NCBI RefSeq assembly: GCF_039524395.1
Contig: NZ_BAAAGO010000016.1
DNA length: 64,000 bases
Source: Micropruina glycogenica
GTDB taxonomy: Bacteria; Actinomycetota; Actinomycetes; Propionibacteriales; Propionibacteriaceae
Strand: one strand, 5' to 3'
The stretch's first letter is position 1; each line of letters starts with the position of its first letter. Shown in pieces: positions 1-8,569 of this stretch. The position numbers and the translations under genes are program-made. The notes under the pieces are model-generated. The model saw only the letters and a program-made list of their open reading frames with translations, did no database searches and had not been told where the DNA came from.

Positions 1-1
1 T

Positions 2-97
2 GCTTTGACCAGCGACGGAGGTCATCTGAACCAGGACGGAGCGGATCTGGTGGCCAGGAACTGGTTGGCTGTGATCGCCCACGCAAGTGCCGGGTAG
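2..97 (+). CDS. SGNH/GDSL hydrolase, C-terminal end only (partial)
   Basis: The window opens inside a gene. Reading from base 2 to the TAG at 95-97 gives 31 codons containing GGHLNQDGADLVARNWL. This resembles the last conserved block of SGNH/GDSL hydrolases, where the D-x-x-H carries the catalytic Asp and His followed by a short helix. In polysaccharide loci such enzymes often act as O-acetyl esterases or acyl-chain-modifying proteins. Only the tail is visible, so the substrate cannot be inferred and the assignment rests on one motif. Confidence 0.5.
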   Translation, partial: ALTSDGGHLNQDGADLVARNWLAVIAHASAG

Positions 98-136
98 GTC
101 GGCCGTGCGCACATCTCGCTCACTGTGGGGAATGAC

Positions 137-1315
137 ATGACTTCCCTGATCCACGTGCCGATGGCGCTCTCGACGCAAGGGTCGACGTTGCTGACAGTGG
201 CTCAGAGCATCATTGACGCGTCGGCTCCAATGGGGATCGAGAGCAAGGCAGTGCTCAGCGACAATCGTGGCGTCTCGCTGAGGTCCGCCGAGCTTCACTT
301 TGTCGATTACACGCGGACCTGTCCGCGCGAGTGGTTCAACCGTCGCGAACTTGCCGTCGACGTGGCGGCCGGGTTCGCCGGCCTGCGCAGGCCCTACTAC
401 GGACACGCCTACGACCCGGCAGTAGAGGCCGTGCAGGGGGTCGGAGGCGATGTCGTGCTGCTCTACGCCGGGCATTATGTTGCCGCCACCCTTCCGGCGT
501 GGTCCGCGGTGCGCAAGGACTCCACCATCGTTCTGTACTGCCACAACCCCCTGTCCCGAAGCTACGGTCGTCGTGAATTGTCCCGGCTGCTGTCCGCGGC
601 AGACGTGGTCGCCTTCTGCGCGGATCATTTGCGGGTCGATGTCGAGGAGCGACTCAAGGGTCGCCTTCCCGCTGAGTTCATGACCGTTCACAATGGCGTC
701 GACCCCCTCTTCACCCCGGCCATAGCGCCCACCGCGCCCAACGAGCCATTCACAGTCGTCTTCGCCGGCCTCACAACCCCGCACAAGGGCACCCATCTCG
801 TCCTTGAGGCAGTTGAGTTGGCTGCGAGACGTGCCCAGCGGCCGATCCGAGCCCAGATCATCGGGTCGCACAGCTACGGCCACGCCGAGAGCATCTCAAC
901 CGAGTACGAGGCGAGTCTGCGCACGTACGCGGATCGAATGACCGCGCCCGTGGAGTTTCTTCCTTTCCTATCCAAGCCAGAGTTGAGTGAGCATCTGCGG
1001 GCCGCTTCGGTCGCTTGCTTGCCCTCACAGTGGGCCGAAGGTCTTCCCCTGATTGCGCTGGAGTCCATGGCCTGCGGATTGCCGGTGATCACATCCGACT
1101 CGGTGGGCATGATTGAGGCGGTCGGAGAGGCGGGCTTTGTGGTGCCCGGCGGCAACCCCGAAGGAATGGCTGAGGCCATCGTCATACTGGCCGAGTCAGA
1201 GGCTGAGCGAACCGCGGCCAGGGACCGGTCCCTGATGAGGTCGCGGCGATTCAGTTGGGCCAATGTGGCCACGGCCTTCGCCTCGCTAGGCAGAGACATT
1301 TCCGCACGCGGTTAG
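137..1315 (+). CDS. GT4-family glycosyltransferase
   Basis: A retaining GT-B glycosyltransferase of about 392 residues that would transfer a sugar from an NDP-sugar to a growing glycan on the cytoplasmic membrane face. The N-terminal half ends near a VHNGVDPLF segment, and the C-terminal donor half has FAGLTTPHKGTHLV and the typical EGLPLIALESMACGLPVI block (the E-x7-E donor motif). The ATG at 137 is preferred because GGGGA lies six bases upstream; a GTG at 125 would add only four residues. The gene is followed by wzc on the same strand and begins the polysaccharide cluster visible here. Donor and acceptor cannot be read from sequence. Confidence 0.85.
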   Translation: MTSLIHVPMALSTQGSTLLTVAQSIIDASAPMGIESKAVLSDNRGVSLRSAELHFVDYTRTCPREWFNRRELAVDVAAGFAGLRRPYYGHAYDPAVEAVQGVGGDVVLLYAGHYVAATLPAWSAVRKDSTIVLYCHNPLSRSYGRRELSRLLSAADVVAFCADHLRVDVEERLKGRLPAEFMTVHNGVDPLFTPAIAPTAPNEPFTVVFAGLTTPHKGTHLVLEAVELAARRAQRPIRAQIIGSHSYGHAESISTEYEASLRTYADRMTAPVEFLPFLSKPELSEHLRAASVACLPSQWAEGLPLIALESMACGLPVITSDSVGMIEAVGEAGFVVPGGNPEGMAEAIVILAESEAERTAARDRSLMRSRRFSWANVATAFASLGRDISARG

Positions 1316-1416
1316 CCGGTGCTGGCGGCTCCCTAAGTACCAATGGCGCCCCCGGTACACTGCACTCGGCTGGACGCACCCACCCCGAGCGTCGAAACGG
1401 ACAGAACGAGAGACGG

Positions 1417-3312
1417 ATGACATTCAGGCAAGTACTCGACATCGTGTGGCGTAGGCGATTGCTCGTCGCGATAACCACTGTGCTCGTCATACTGGCGGCG
1501 TTCGTCTACGCCCGACTGGCTCCTGTCACGTACCAGGCGACGACGGTGTTGCGCTACAGCCCAGCGGGAACGGCCACCCTCTCGGGCAGTTCAAGCTACG
1601 GCTCCATCAACCTCGACCTGGACCCCGAGTACGTGCAGTCCCCCGAACTCGCTGAGGCGGCCGCCCAGGCGATCAATGACAACGCACAGGCGCTGCAGGC
1701 AGCCGTTTCGGTGAACCTAGTGGAGGGGCAACGGATCAACCGCCTTGAGGTGACCGCCGTCGGCGCAACTCCCGAGCAGGCCAAGAATCGAGCCAACGGC
1801 ATCGCGGCCGCCTTTATCGCCCACCTCAAGGACCAGCTCGACAGCGGTATCGCCGACCTCAAGGAGCAACTGGCCGCGCAGCAGAAGGTCCAAGCGGCGG
1901 CGCTGAAGACCCTCAGCAAGAAACCGGGCGACCAACTAGCACAAACCAACTTCAGTTCAGCGTCGTCAGAGATTAGCCAGCTCCGATCCGAGATCGCCAC
2001 CATCCAAGGCAATGGCGCGCCGGTCGCTGTGCTGCAGCCGGCGATGAACGGGGTGCGCCAAGGGGTTTCGTTCCTCACCATCATGCTCATCGGCCTCACC
2101 AGCGGGCTGCTCGCCGGCGCCGGCATGGCTCTCATTCGCGACCAGTTTGATGACCACGTGCGAAGTACAGAGGACGTCGAAGAGGTGATCGGCGACCACG
2201 TGATCGGCGACGTTGCTGTGGTTTCCCGACGGCAGTTGAAGCTGGCGCCCTTGCCGGCCGCCACCCGCCTGGCCACACCATTGAATGAGAGCGTCCGGGC
2301 ACTCCGCACCTCGCTGGAGGTAATCTTCCCCCAGCGCCGCGTGGCAATCGTGATGACGAGCGCCGAACCCGGCGAGGGCAAGACCTTCGTGAGCGCCAAT
2401 CTGGCGGTTGCCATGGCTCGCGCCGGCCGGTCGGTGATTCTCGTTGAAGCGGACCTCCGACGCCCTCGTGTTCATACGTACTTCGAGATGCCCGACGGGT
2501 CCCTTGGGTTTGCCGACCTGGTGGAGTCGGACGCGGCGACCGACACAATCCAGGGTGCTCTGATCGAGACCCCGTATCGAGGGCTCCAAATACTGCCGGC
2601 TGGAAGCAGCAACTCTGAGCCGGCGGACTTGCTGGCCGGCGACACCCTGCAAGGCGTCTTAGCCCGGTTGCGTGGGTTGGCCGACTTCGTACTGCTGGAT
2701 TCGCCCCCGGGATTGGCGCTGGCTGACGCAGCCATCCTGGGCCGCGTCGCCGATGGTGTGCTGGTGGTAACAGCGCTGCACCGAACCCGCGGTTCCGCCC
2801 TACGCGGCACCCTTCAGTCCCTGAACGCCAACCGGGTCAATGTGGTGGGTGTGGTGGTGAACCGCTCGCGCCGCGCCACCGTCAAGAGCTATGGACACTA
2901 CTACCACGAGGGGGGCGCGCCCGCGTCTGCGCAACCCGTCACAGCCGATGAGTTCGCACGCGCAGGAGATTCACCTGTGTCTGACCTAGCACCTGGGAGC
3001 GCACCCGGTGAGGACGCACCCGCCGAACAGGCTGCAACCGGTGAACAGACTGATCTGCCGGACGCCCACGAGGTGGCAGGAAAGCCGAACGACGGACCGG
3101 TTGAAACCGAGCAGTACTTGCCGACAGACGAACACCTCACCGATGGCAGCGAGTCTGTGGAGAAGACGGGAGAAGTTGAGATGAGTACGTCTGCGCTTGA
3201 TCGTGATCCCTCGGCGGACGCGGAACTGGATTCTGACCGTGAAGCGCCCGGCGGTGTCAATGATCGCGCCGACCTCGTCGACGACGAGGCGCGAACGCAC
3301 ACCGACGTTTGA
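1417..3312 (+). CDS. Wzz-type copolymerase fused to BY-kinase (Wzc/CpsCD-like) with acidic tail
   Basis: Membrane polysaccharide copolymerase and tyrosine autokinase of 631 residues that would control chain length together with Wzy. It has a Wzz-type N-terminus with membrane segment 15-35, an extracytoplasmic Ala/Gln-rich coiled region, and a second membrane segment near 217-238. The cytoplasmic kinase follows: Walker A SAEPGEGKT near 315-323, Walker A' VEADLRRPR, and Walker B FVLLDSPP near 424-431. A small tyrosine cluster (SYGHYYH, about 490-496) comes next. An additional Asp/Glu-rich tail of about 135 residues follows it; in familiar BY-kinases the Tyr cluster is the C-terminus. The start follows ACGAGAGACGG, and the upstream reading-frame extension lies in non-coding sequence. 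The LMW phosphatase at 6533 is the expected partner. Confidence 0.92.
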   Translation: MTFRQVLDIVWRRRLLVAITTVLVILAAFVYARLAPVTYQATTVLRYSPAGTATLSGSSSYGSINLDLDPEYVQSPELAEAAAQAINDNAQALQAAVSVNLVEGQRINRLEVTAVGATPEQAKNRANGIAAAFIAHLKDQLDSGIADLKEQLAAQQKVQAAALKTLSKKPGDQLAQTNFSSASSEISQLRSEIATIQGNGAPVAVLQPAMNGVRQGVSFLTIMLIGLTSGLLAGAGMALIRDQFDDHVRSTEDVEEVIGDHVIGDVAVVSRRQLKLAPLPAATRLATPLNESVRALRTSLEVIFPQRRVAIVMTSAEPGEGKTFVSANLAVAMARAGRSVILVEADLRRPRVHTYFEMPDGSLGFADLVESDAATDTIQGALIETPYRGLQILPAGSSNSEPADLLAGDTLQGVLARLRGLADFVLLDSPPGLALADAAILGRVADGVLVVTALHRTRGSALRGTLQSLNANRVNVVGVVVNRSRRATVKSYGHYYHEGGAPASAQPVTADEFARAGDSPVSDLAPGSAPGEDAPAEQAATGEQTDLPDAHEVAGKPNDGPVETEQYLPTDEHLTDGSESVEKTGEVEMSTSALDRDPSADAELDSDREAPGGVNDRADLVDDEARTHTDV

Positions 3313-3332
3313 TCGGCATTGTTTGGCCCCAG

Positions 3333-4472
3333 TCAGGGTGCTTCGGTGGTATCAGCGGCTGCACGTTCCAACACGTCCTGCATGGCGGCCACCCGGCCAG
3401 CCCAGTCCGCGGGCTCGAAGGGCCCAACCCGTTCCGGCGGCGCCTGGATCATCTGCGTCAGTTCGTCGGCGAACCGCTCGGCCGGCGCAACTAGAACTCC
3501 CGGCGTGTTGGCCAGGTCCCTGAACCCGGCGACCGGGGTCGCCGCTATGGGACGACCGACCGCCTCGTACTCGTACAGCTTGATCGGGTCAAGGCTCTCG
3601 GTGAACTCGTCGACCAGATGAGGGACGATCAGCACGTCCGCGTGCTGCAGGTAGGCAGGCACCTCTGTGTACGGACGCGGGCCCATGATCACCGTCGCCG
3701 GTGATTCCTGCAGCAGCCTGGTGTTTGCCGGAGAAAGGGCATTCGGCCCCACGAACGCCAGTCTGGCCCCGATGCCGGCCAGGCTGTCGGCGATGCGAGC
3801 GCACAGGGCGACATCAAGGCGATCCTCGTGCATAGTGCCCACGTATAGCGCGACAGGTCCTGGAGCCAGGTCGTCGGGGCGCGGACGGGGGCTCCGATAG
3901 GCATGCACGTCCACCGCGTTCTGCACCAGTTCCACCGGCCGGATGCGCGATTTCGTGGCCTGCAGCCCCGTCGAACACACCACGACGACGACACACTGTG
4001 CCATCAGCCGATTCTCGCCGCCCACGATCCGATCATGCTCGCGTGTGCCTCGATCGGCCGCCACCCAGTCGTCGGTCACGTCGTAGATCGCCGGCCAGCC
4101 GGTATCGAGCAAGCCCGCCCAGCCAGGATCGTTCACCCACAGCACAGGTGCAGTCAGGCTGAGGCTCCGCGCCGCACGGCGAGCCTCGGCGATCATCAGG
4201 CGATCCGCCAGCGTGCCGACCGCCCGCGGCAACCATTTGGTCGGCTGCAGGGTGTGCAAACGTCCGTAGTAGCCCGGGACCTCGCGCAGTCCGGCCCCGA
4301 GACTGGGCCGATGTCGATGCAGGGCGGCGTGCAGCGGGTCGGCAGCAGGCTCGATCCAGAGCACGCGCAGTTCCGGGTTACGTCGCAGCAGCCCGTCCAC
4401 AAAATACTGGTTGCGTCGCCACACCTGATCCCAAGACTCGAGGGAGCAGACGACCAACTCGCGCAGATTCAT
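3333..4472 (-). CDS. Glycosyltransferase, GT4-like
   Basis: GT-B fold glycosyltransferase of 379 residues. Visible features are an N-terminal LVVCSLESWDQVWRRNQYFVDGL, the central YDVTDDWV, and a C-terminal donor site with VPHLVDEFTESLDPIKLYEYEAVGRPI. The last is the arrangement seen in the branch of GT4 enzymes related to polysaccharide teichuronic/mannosyl transferases. The ATG at 4470-4472 overlaps the stop of the upstream gene as ATGA, so translation is probably coupled. It ends 20 bases from the wzc stop, tail to tail. The reading frame remains open for 21 codons upstream inside the neighbour, but the ATGA junction decides the start. Confidence 0.85.
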   Translation of the reverse strand: MNLRELVVCSLESWDQVWRRNQYFVDGLLRRNPELRVLWIEPAADPLHAALHRHRPSLGAGLREVPGYYGRLHTLQPTKWLPRAVGTLADRLMIAEARRAARSLSLTAPVLWVNDPGWAGLLDTGWPAIYDVTDDWVAADRGTREHDRIVGGENRLMAQCVVVVVCSTGLQATKSRIRPVELVQNAVDVHAYRSPRPRPDDLAPGPVALYVGTMHEDRLDVALCARIADSLAGIGARLAFVGPNALSPANTRLLQESPATVIMGPRPYTEVPAYLQHADVLIVPHLVDEFTESLDPIKLYEYEAVGRPIAATPVAGFRDLANTPGVLVAPAERFADELTQMIQAPPERVGPFEPADWAGRVAAMQDVLERAAADTTEAP

Positions 4473-6451
4473 ACGTTCCCACCCCTGGGGATCCGCCCCG
4501 GCACACCAGGTCGAAGGTAGAACCGCAGGCGCCACAGTGCCGCCTTTCTGGTCTCACCCCTCCCAGCCACGACCCGCAGCAGCGATCCCACGACCACGGC
4601 GGCCCGGGTTGCCACGCTCCCGAGCACTCCGTAGTGCTTTCGCATGTAGGCCAGTTGAGAGCTGTGGAACAACGTCGACCGCACCGTCTCGTCCGTGCTC
4701 GTGCCCGCCCCCACGTGCGTACCCGTGACTTGCGGAAAGTAGCGGATCCGCCATCCCGCCTCGACCGCGCGCTTCTGCCAATCCGTCTCTTCGGCATACA
4801 GAAAGAAGCGTTCGTCGAAGCTGCCCACGTCATCGATGGCATCGCGATTGAGCAGCAGGATCGAGCCGATGACGAAACCCGGGCGGCGATCCAAGCGACC
4901 CAAGCCGAGGGCGATGAGCCACGCACCCAGTGGAGTGGGAAAGGGCCACTGGACGAGATCGGCGCGCGACCGGCCAGGCTCGGTCTGACGGGGAGCCACG
5001 CAGGCGATCCCCGGTTGCTCGTGGAGGGCTTCCGCCAATGCGTGGATGGCGGACGCTTCTATTGTTGCGTCGGGGTTGAGCAGGAGTACGTCCGCACCAT
5101 CGAGGCCTCGCTCCCGCAACGACGCGAGCGCGCGATTGACCGCTGCTCCGAATCCGAGGTTGGCTCCCGCATCGATGTAGTGGCCCCCCGCGCCCTCCAC
5201 TAGTGAACGGGTCGCCGGCAAAGAGGAGTTATCGACGACGGTTATCGACCAGCTGGCGAGCGGCGTGAGCGCGTCACGGAGCGCGTCCGGCGGCCCATAG
5301 GCGACGATGACCACCTCCGGATCGGATCGCGCGGCCGCAGGCTCCAAGACGGAATCGTAGAACGCCCGCTGCTGCACGGCCACCGCTTTCCAGCTGTACT
5401 GCCGGCAATGCTCCAGCCCTGCCGCTCGTAGCGCCGCCCACCGATCGCGGTCACGCAGTAGGCCGATACCATCAGCAAGTTTCTTCGGATCGCCCGGTTC
5501 TACCAGAACGCCGGCCTCCCCCACCACGTCCGGCAAGGCGCCACTACGGCTGGCCACCACCGGCACTCCCGAGGCCATGCCCTCCACCACGACCCTGCCG
5601 AATTGCTCCAGCCAACTCTTGGTCGGCAGTGAGGGCACCGCCAGCACGTCCAGACCGCGGTAGAAGGCAGGCAGGTCGGCGCCGAGATGCCCCAGAAACG
5701 TCACCCTTTGCTCGATGCCCAGGGTTGCGGCCAGTTCAACCAAGTGGCTTCGCTGGGGACCCTCGCCGGCGATCGATAGCTCCGCGTCAGCTAGATGCGC
5801 CATGGCTCGCAGCAGGACATCCACCCCCTTGTAGGTCTCCAGCCGGCCCGAGTATCCGACCCGCAGTGGCGAGCGAGGCGCGTCGTGCGGTCCCGGCCTG
5901 AAGACAGACAAGTCCGTCCCGAGCCCGATCAGCCATGGACGGTGGCGAAGTCCCTTGTCCTGGAGTATCCGACCGGCTTCCACGTTACAGACGTAAGCGC
6001 CCTCAGCCACCCGCAGAGCGGTGCGTTCGAACCACCGGATCGGCGGTGGATAGCGCTTGTGTATGTTCTGCGCCGAGTACAGGACGACCGGAGTCCGGTT
6101 TCGACGCAGCCGCATCATGGCCAATATCTCGGCCGTCGCGAGCGCGCACGGCTCCTCGTGCAGATCGATGAGATCCCAGCCCTGGCCCAGAAAACGCCAC
6201 AATGCACGCGGGTCGTAGAGGAAGCCGTTCGGATGCGTTCCAAGCGTACCCACACCCCGCACAAACCCATCGGCGCCGAAATCGAGCTCGACGTCTCGTC
6301 CCCCCTCGTTCCAACGCATGGCGGAGACCAGGGTGAGATCGACACCACGCCGAATGAGCTCACGCTCACGCTCACGCCATGCAGTCACCACACCGTGATG
6401 CGCCACCCGTAGAACCCGCAGTGAACGGCCCGCAGTAGGTCGCTGGTCCAC
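4469..6451 (-). CDS. Two-domain glycosyltransferase (GT4 + GT2)
   Basis: A 660-residue fusion of two transferases. Residues 1 to about 375 are GT4: VLRVAHHGVVTAWRERE at the start, VGYSGRLETYKGVDVLLRA, and a donor block with VVEGMASGVPVV. Residues from about 383 on are an inverting GT2 domain: VVIVAYGPP, VVDNSS, GANLGFGAAVNRAL, LLLNPDA as the DXD-equivalent, and FDERFFLYAEETDWQKR. The last is typical of rhamnosyltransferase-like GT2 enzymes. The two activities would add consecutive residues. The start is GTG at 6451 behind a perfect AAGGAGG; the nearby ATG is out of frame. It is coupled by ATGA to the downstream GT gene. Confidence 0.9.
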   Translation of the reverse strand: MDQRPTAGRSLRVLRVAHHGVVTAWRERERELIRRGVDLTLVSAMRWNEGGRDVELDFGADGFVRGVGTLGTHPNGFLYDPRALWRFLGQGWDLIDLHEEPCALATAEILAMMRLRRNRTPVVLYSAQNIHKRYPPPIRWFERTALRVAEGAYVCNVEAGRILQDKGLRHRPWLIGLGTDLSVFRPGPHDAPRSPLRVGYSGRLETYKGVDVLLRAMAHLADAELSIAGEGPQRSHLVELAATLGIEQRVTFLGHLGADLPAFYRGLDVLAVPSLPTKSWLEQFGRVVVEGMASGVPVVASRSGALPDVVGEAGVLVEPGDPKKLADGIGLLRDRDRWAALRAAGLEHCRQYSWKAVAVQQRAFYDSVLEPAAARSDPEVVIVAYGPPDALRDALTPLASWSITVVDNSSLPATRSLVEGAGGHYIDAGANLGFGAAVNRALASLRERGLDGADVLLLNPDATIEASAIHALAEALHEQPGIACVAPRQTEPGRSRADLVQWPFPTPLGAWLIALGLGRLDRRPGFVIGSILLLNRDAIDDVGSFDERFFLYAEETDWQKRAVEAGWRIRYFPQVTGTHVGAGTSTDETVRSTLFHSSQLAYMRKHYGVLGSVATRAAVVVGSLLRVVAGRGETRKAALWRLRFYLRPGVPGRIPRGGNV

Positions 6452-6532
6452 ATGGCCTCCTTGGCGCGAGATGTTGCCAGAATATGATGACGTACAGAAC
6501 TCGCCACCATCTCACCATTACGGAGAAGTCAG

Positions 6533-7174
6533 TTGCGAACGGTCCAGCCGAGGAGCGCATCATCGGCGCGCGTCGGCCAGCCCGACGTGGTGTCTGATCT
6601 GGCTTCGCTGCCCCCTCGGCTTCTGTTCATCTGTACCGCCAACCGCTGCCGTTCACCGCTGGCCGAACAGCTCATGCGCCGCGCATTTCAGAGGCTGGAG
6701 GTCGATGCACTCGTTGCGTCCGCCGGGCTTCTGACCGGAGGGTTCGCGACACCGTCGGTGGGGGTCCGCGTCGCTTCAAACCACGGACTTGATCTGACCA
6801 GACACCTCAGCGTTCAGGTCGGGGCTCGGCTGGTCGAGGTGAGCGACTTGATTCTCACCATGACGCGCGAGCACGCGCGAGAAATAGTGGCCCTTGCCCC
6901 CGACGCCTGGGCACGCGTGTATCCGCTGAAACAGTTCACCGAACTCACGGACTCGATCACACTGCCCCGACGAGCCAACTTCAGGGATGCAGCTGTCATG
7001 GTGGGAGAGGCACGCAGGGTGAACTCGATCCTGGGAAACCCCAGCTACGACGCCGTGGAGGACCCTATGGGCAGACCGACCCAGGTGTGGGAGGCCGTGT
7101 TGGCGGACCTCAGCACACACATCGACCGGGTCGCGCGATCCTTTGCTCCGTTGCTGCGGCGGAGTCATCAATGA
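6533..7174 (+). CDS. Low-molecular-weight protein tyrosine phosphatase (Wzb-like)
   Basis: Cytoplasmic phosphatase of 213 residues expected to dephosphorylate the BY-kinase encoded at 1417. The signature loop C-T-A-N-R-C-R-S (Cys34, Arg40) is the CX5R catalytic motif, and a conserved DPMGRP near residue 175 supplies the general acid Asp. The start is taken at TTG 6533 because GGAGAA lies five bases upstream; GTG codons at 6587/6590 would remove a 20-residue extension not typical of the family, so the N-terminus is uncertain. The stop overlaps the start of the next gene as ATGA. Confidence 0.88.
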   Translation: MRTVQPRSASSARVGQPDVVSDLASLPPRLLFICTANRCRSPLAEQLMRRAFQRLEVDALVASAGLLTGGFATPSVGVRVASNHGLDLTRHLSVQVGARLVEVSDLILTMTREHAREIVALAPDAWARVYPLKQFTELTDSITLPRRANFRDAAVMVGEARRVNSILGNPSYDAVEDPMGRPTQVWEAVLADLSTHIDRVARSFAPLLRRSHQ

Positions 7175-8559
7175 GCGTTCAGACCCGACCGACCACCACC
7201 ATCAGCAGAAGACTGGCAAATCTACGCCGCGTGCGACCCGAGTGGCTAGGCGACACCGCAGCATTTCTGCTGTCCTCGGCGATCCTGTTGCTGGTTGCCG
7301 CAAGTCTGGGATGGATCGCCGCCGCATTCGGAACCTTCGCCATCGTCCTTGGCGTTGCCGTCTTGGCGATCGGGCTGGCAAGCACGAACATCGCATTGGT
7401 GCCTTTGATGGCATTCCCCGCAGTGCTTCTCCCGATGCGCACCGGCCCGCTGAGCCTCACTGATCTGGTGCTTATCGCCGGCACGTTGCCAGCCTTCCTG
7501 CTCTATCGGCGATCCGAGGCTAAGGACCTCCAGCAGTTCATCTGGCTGGGCATCGCCTACCAGGCGCTGCTGATCCCGACCCTCGTGCTCAACCCCTACG
7601 TGGCCAACCTGATCGAGTGGGGTCACGAAATGTTCATGGTGATCGGCGGCCTGCTGGTCGGCTGGGTAGTGGGACGATACGGGTTCGCCAGCCCAGCGCT
7701 CAAGCTGTATCTGCTCGGTTGCGTCTTCATCGGACTGTGGGCGTTCGTGATGGGTGGGATCATGCTCGCCACCGAGCATGCGTTCGGTCCGGTTTACCTG
7801 CCGCAGTTGCACAAAAACTTCATCGGGGACGTGTTGGCCTTCGGCTTCATCATCGCCTTCATGCGTCCGAGCTGGCTGGGCTGGAGCAAGCGGTTCGCCT
7901 ATCCGGTCATGCTGGCGTGCGCACTGGGAATCGCAGCCTCGGGTTCACGGCAGGCGATGGTGTCGGTAGCCGTCACGATTCTTATCATGAGCCTGCGGGG
8001 CAGGCAGGGTGGCGCCGGCCGTGGTCGTGTGCTGCTGCTGGCTCTGCTGCCCGGAATGTGGTTTGTCTTCAACTCCTTGTCGGATCAACTCGAACAGTAC
8101 GAACAGGGCGATCGGTTCAATTCGGCCTCGCAGCGGATCGTGTGGTTCGCTCAGTCGATTGAAATCTGGCGCGAGTCGCCGATCTTCGGCGTCGGTCTGC
8201 GTTGGTGGTACACGGATCGCTTCTCAGAGCGCTTTCAACCTCCGAACGCCATCTTCGAGATGTTGTCCTCAACCGGTGTGGTGGGCACGATCGCGTTTTT
8301 CGTGCTTTGCCTGGGCGGGCTCTGGGCGGCGCTCACTCTTCGCCCCAGCTATGGAAACCTGGCCGCCGCTATCCTTCTTGCTCGGTTCACCCAAGGCCAA
8401 CTAGACCTGTACTGGTTGGCCGGACTGTCTGCCATACCCTGGATGATCGTTGGCCTGGTCCTAGGCGTCCAAGCGATGCATCTCGACCAGAGTGACGATC
8501 GAGTTCCGACTGGTGACGTGCGGCCCGCCAGACTGTTGCGACCCTGGCAACGAAGATAA
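7171..8559 (+). CDS. Wzy-like O-antigen/polysaccharide polymerase (O-antigen ligase family)
   Basis: Integral membrane protein of 462 residues with roughly ten to twelve hydrophobic helices. A large loop and the segment GIAASGSRQAMVSVAVTI, followed by IWRESPIFGVGLRWW, are the hallmark region of Wzy/WaaL O-antigen polymerases and ligases. It would polymerise lipid-linked repeat units on the outer membrane face, in step with the Wzz/BY-kinase. The ATG at 7171 overlaps the phosphatase stop, which sets the start. In this envelope type a polymerase role is more likely than ligase. Confidence 0.82.
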   Translation: MSVQTRPTTTISRRLANLRRVRPEWLGDTAAFLLSSAILLLVAASLGWIAAAFGTFAIVLGVAVLAIGLASTNIALVPLMAFPAVLLPMRTGPLSLTDLVLIAGTLPAFLLYRRSEAKDLQQFIWLGIAYQALLIPTLVLNPYVANLIEWGHEMFMVIGGLLVGWVVGRYGFASPALKLYLLGCVFIGLWAFVMGGIMLATEHAFGPVYLPQLHKNFIGDVLAFGFIIAFMRPSWLGWSKRFAYPVMLACALGIAASGSRQAMVSVAVTILIMSLRGRQGGAGRGRVLLLALLPGMWFVFNSLSDQLEQYEQGDRFNSASQRIVWFAQSIEIWRESPIFGVGLRWWYTDRFSERFQPPNAIFEMLSSTGVVGTIAFFVLCLGGLWAALTLRPSYGNLAAAILLARFTQGQLDLYWLAGLSAIPWMIVGLVLGVQAMHLDQSDDRVPTGDVRPARLLRPWQRR

Positions 8560-8569
8560 GAAGGAGGGC

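Noticed and set aside
1255..1416. 54-codon N-terminal extension of the BY-kinase
   Set aside because: It overlaps the end of the upstream glycosyltransferase, has no membrane or Wzz character, and the ATG at 1417 has the better SD.
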